DNA of 13,295 bases from an uncultured Bacilli bacterium (GTDB lineage Bacteria; Bacillota_I; Bacilli_A; RF39; UBA660), in contig CAKPIH010000035.1 in NCBI GenBank assembly GCA_934162325.1, forward strand, positions 1-13,295, written 5' to 3'. The first letter of the stretch is position 1; each line of letters starts with the position of its first letter. Below are positions 13,266 through 13,295 of this stretch, piece by piece. Under the pieces are notes generated by a model. It worked only from the letters and a program-made list of their open reading frames with translations, had not been told where the DNA came from and ran no database searches. A program made the translations under genes and the position numbers.

Positions 13266-13293
13266 ATTATAGCACTATTTTAGCAATTGTCAA
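13266..13293 (-). promoter_or_regulatory. htpG: Promoter of the htpG-hsp20 operon
   Basis: The minus strand has TTGACA (13293-13288), a 16-nt spacer and TATAAT (13271-13266), with TG one base before the -10 (extended -10), about 32 nt from the ATG. The region contains direct TAGCA repeats (plus strand, 13270-13285) but no CIRCE palindrome. Only two bases remain before the window edge, so upstream operators may be cut off. Confidence 0.8.
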
Positions 13294-13295
13294 TA

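Noticed and set aside
13266..13295. CIRCE-like operator at the htpG promoter (AGTGCTA on the minus strand)
   Set aside because: Only one half-site-like sequence is present; the matching TTAGCACTC arm nine bases away is missing. TAGCA occurs as a direct, not inverted, repeat.

Overview
The window looks chromosomal, from an uncultured, very AT-rich Bacillota of the class Bacilli, probably close to the Mollicutes/RF39-like gut lineages. The reasons are strong A+T bias, Bacillus-type promoters (TTGACA/TATAAT) and AGGAGG or GGTGAT ribosome binding sites, full-length Bacillus-type housekeeping genes (ligA, htpG, an FtsW/RodA-type SEDS gene) and a ylbD-ylbE pair typical of Bacilli. All ten complete genes end in TAA or TAG and none in TGA. 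The taxonomic placement is inference.

Positions 1-5760 (minus strand) hold the accessory part. It is an operon of two close paralogues of a superfamily 2 helicase with C-terminal helicase-associated (HA) repeats, separated by a 73-residue, very acidic ORF. The upstream copy (2067-5600) is complete and carries eight 78-residue HA repeats in an alternating two-repeat (156-residue) higher-order pattern. The downstream copy (1834 to the left edge) has an almost identical helicase core. Its two visible HA repeats form a mosaic: a 250-bp segment matches repeats 4/5 of the other copy with a single mismatch, in a shifted register. A sigma-A-like promoter precedes the operon, and an unexplained inverted-repeat cluster lies just upstream of that promoter.

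Positions 5740-7920 hold a 105-residue hypothetical gene (minus), a divergent SEDS polymerase gene (plus), and a translationally coupled ylbD-ylbE pair (minus) that converges on the SEDS gene through a shared bidirectional terminator. In Bacillus subtilis ftsW and ylbD/ylbE also lie in the same chromosomal region, so this looks like conserved core context.

Positions 7960-10790 (minus) hold ligA (NAD+-dependent DNA ligase). Upstream of it is an unrecognised 242-residue protein ending in QISIF, a match to the beta sliding-clamp binding motif. The end of that gene, its terminator and the ligA promoter are physically interleaved.

Positions 10800-13295 (minus) hold a heat-shock operon, htpG then hsp20, from a strong promoter at the right edge. 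Between hsp20 and the 242-residue gene is a 190-bp intergenic stretch with three stem-loops and a possible second, divergent promoter.

A recurring feature is compression. Several terminators contain the stop codon of the gene they end, and several -10 elements lie only 15-19 nt from the start codon.
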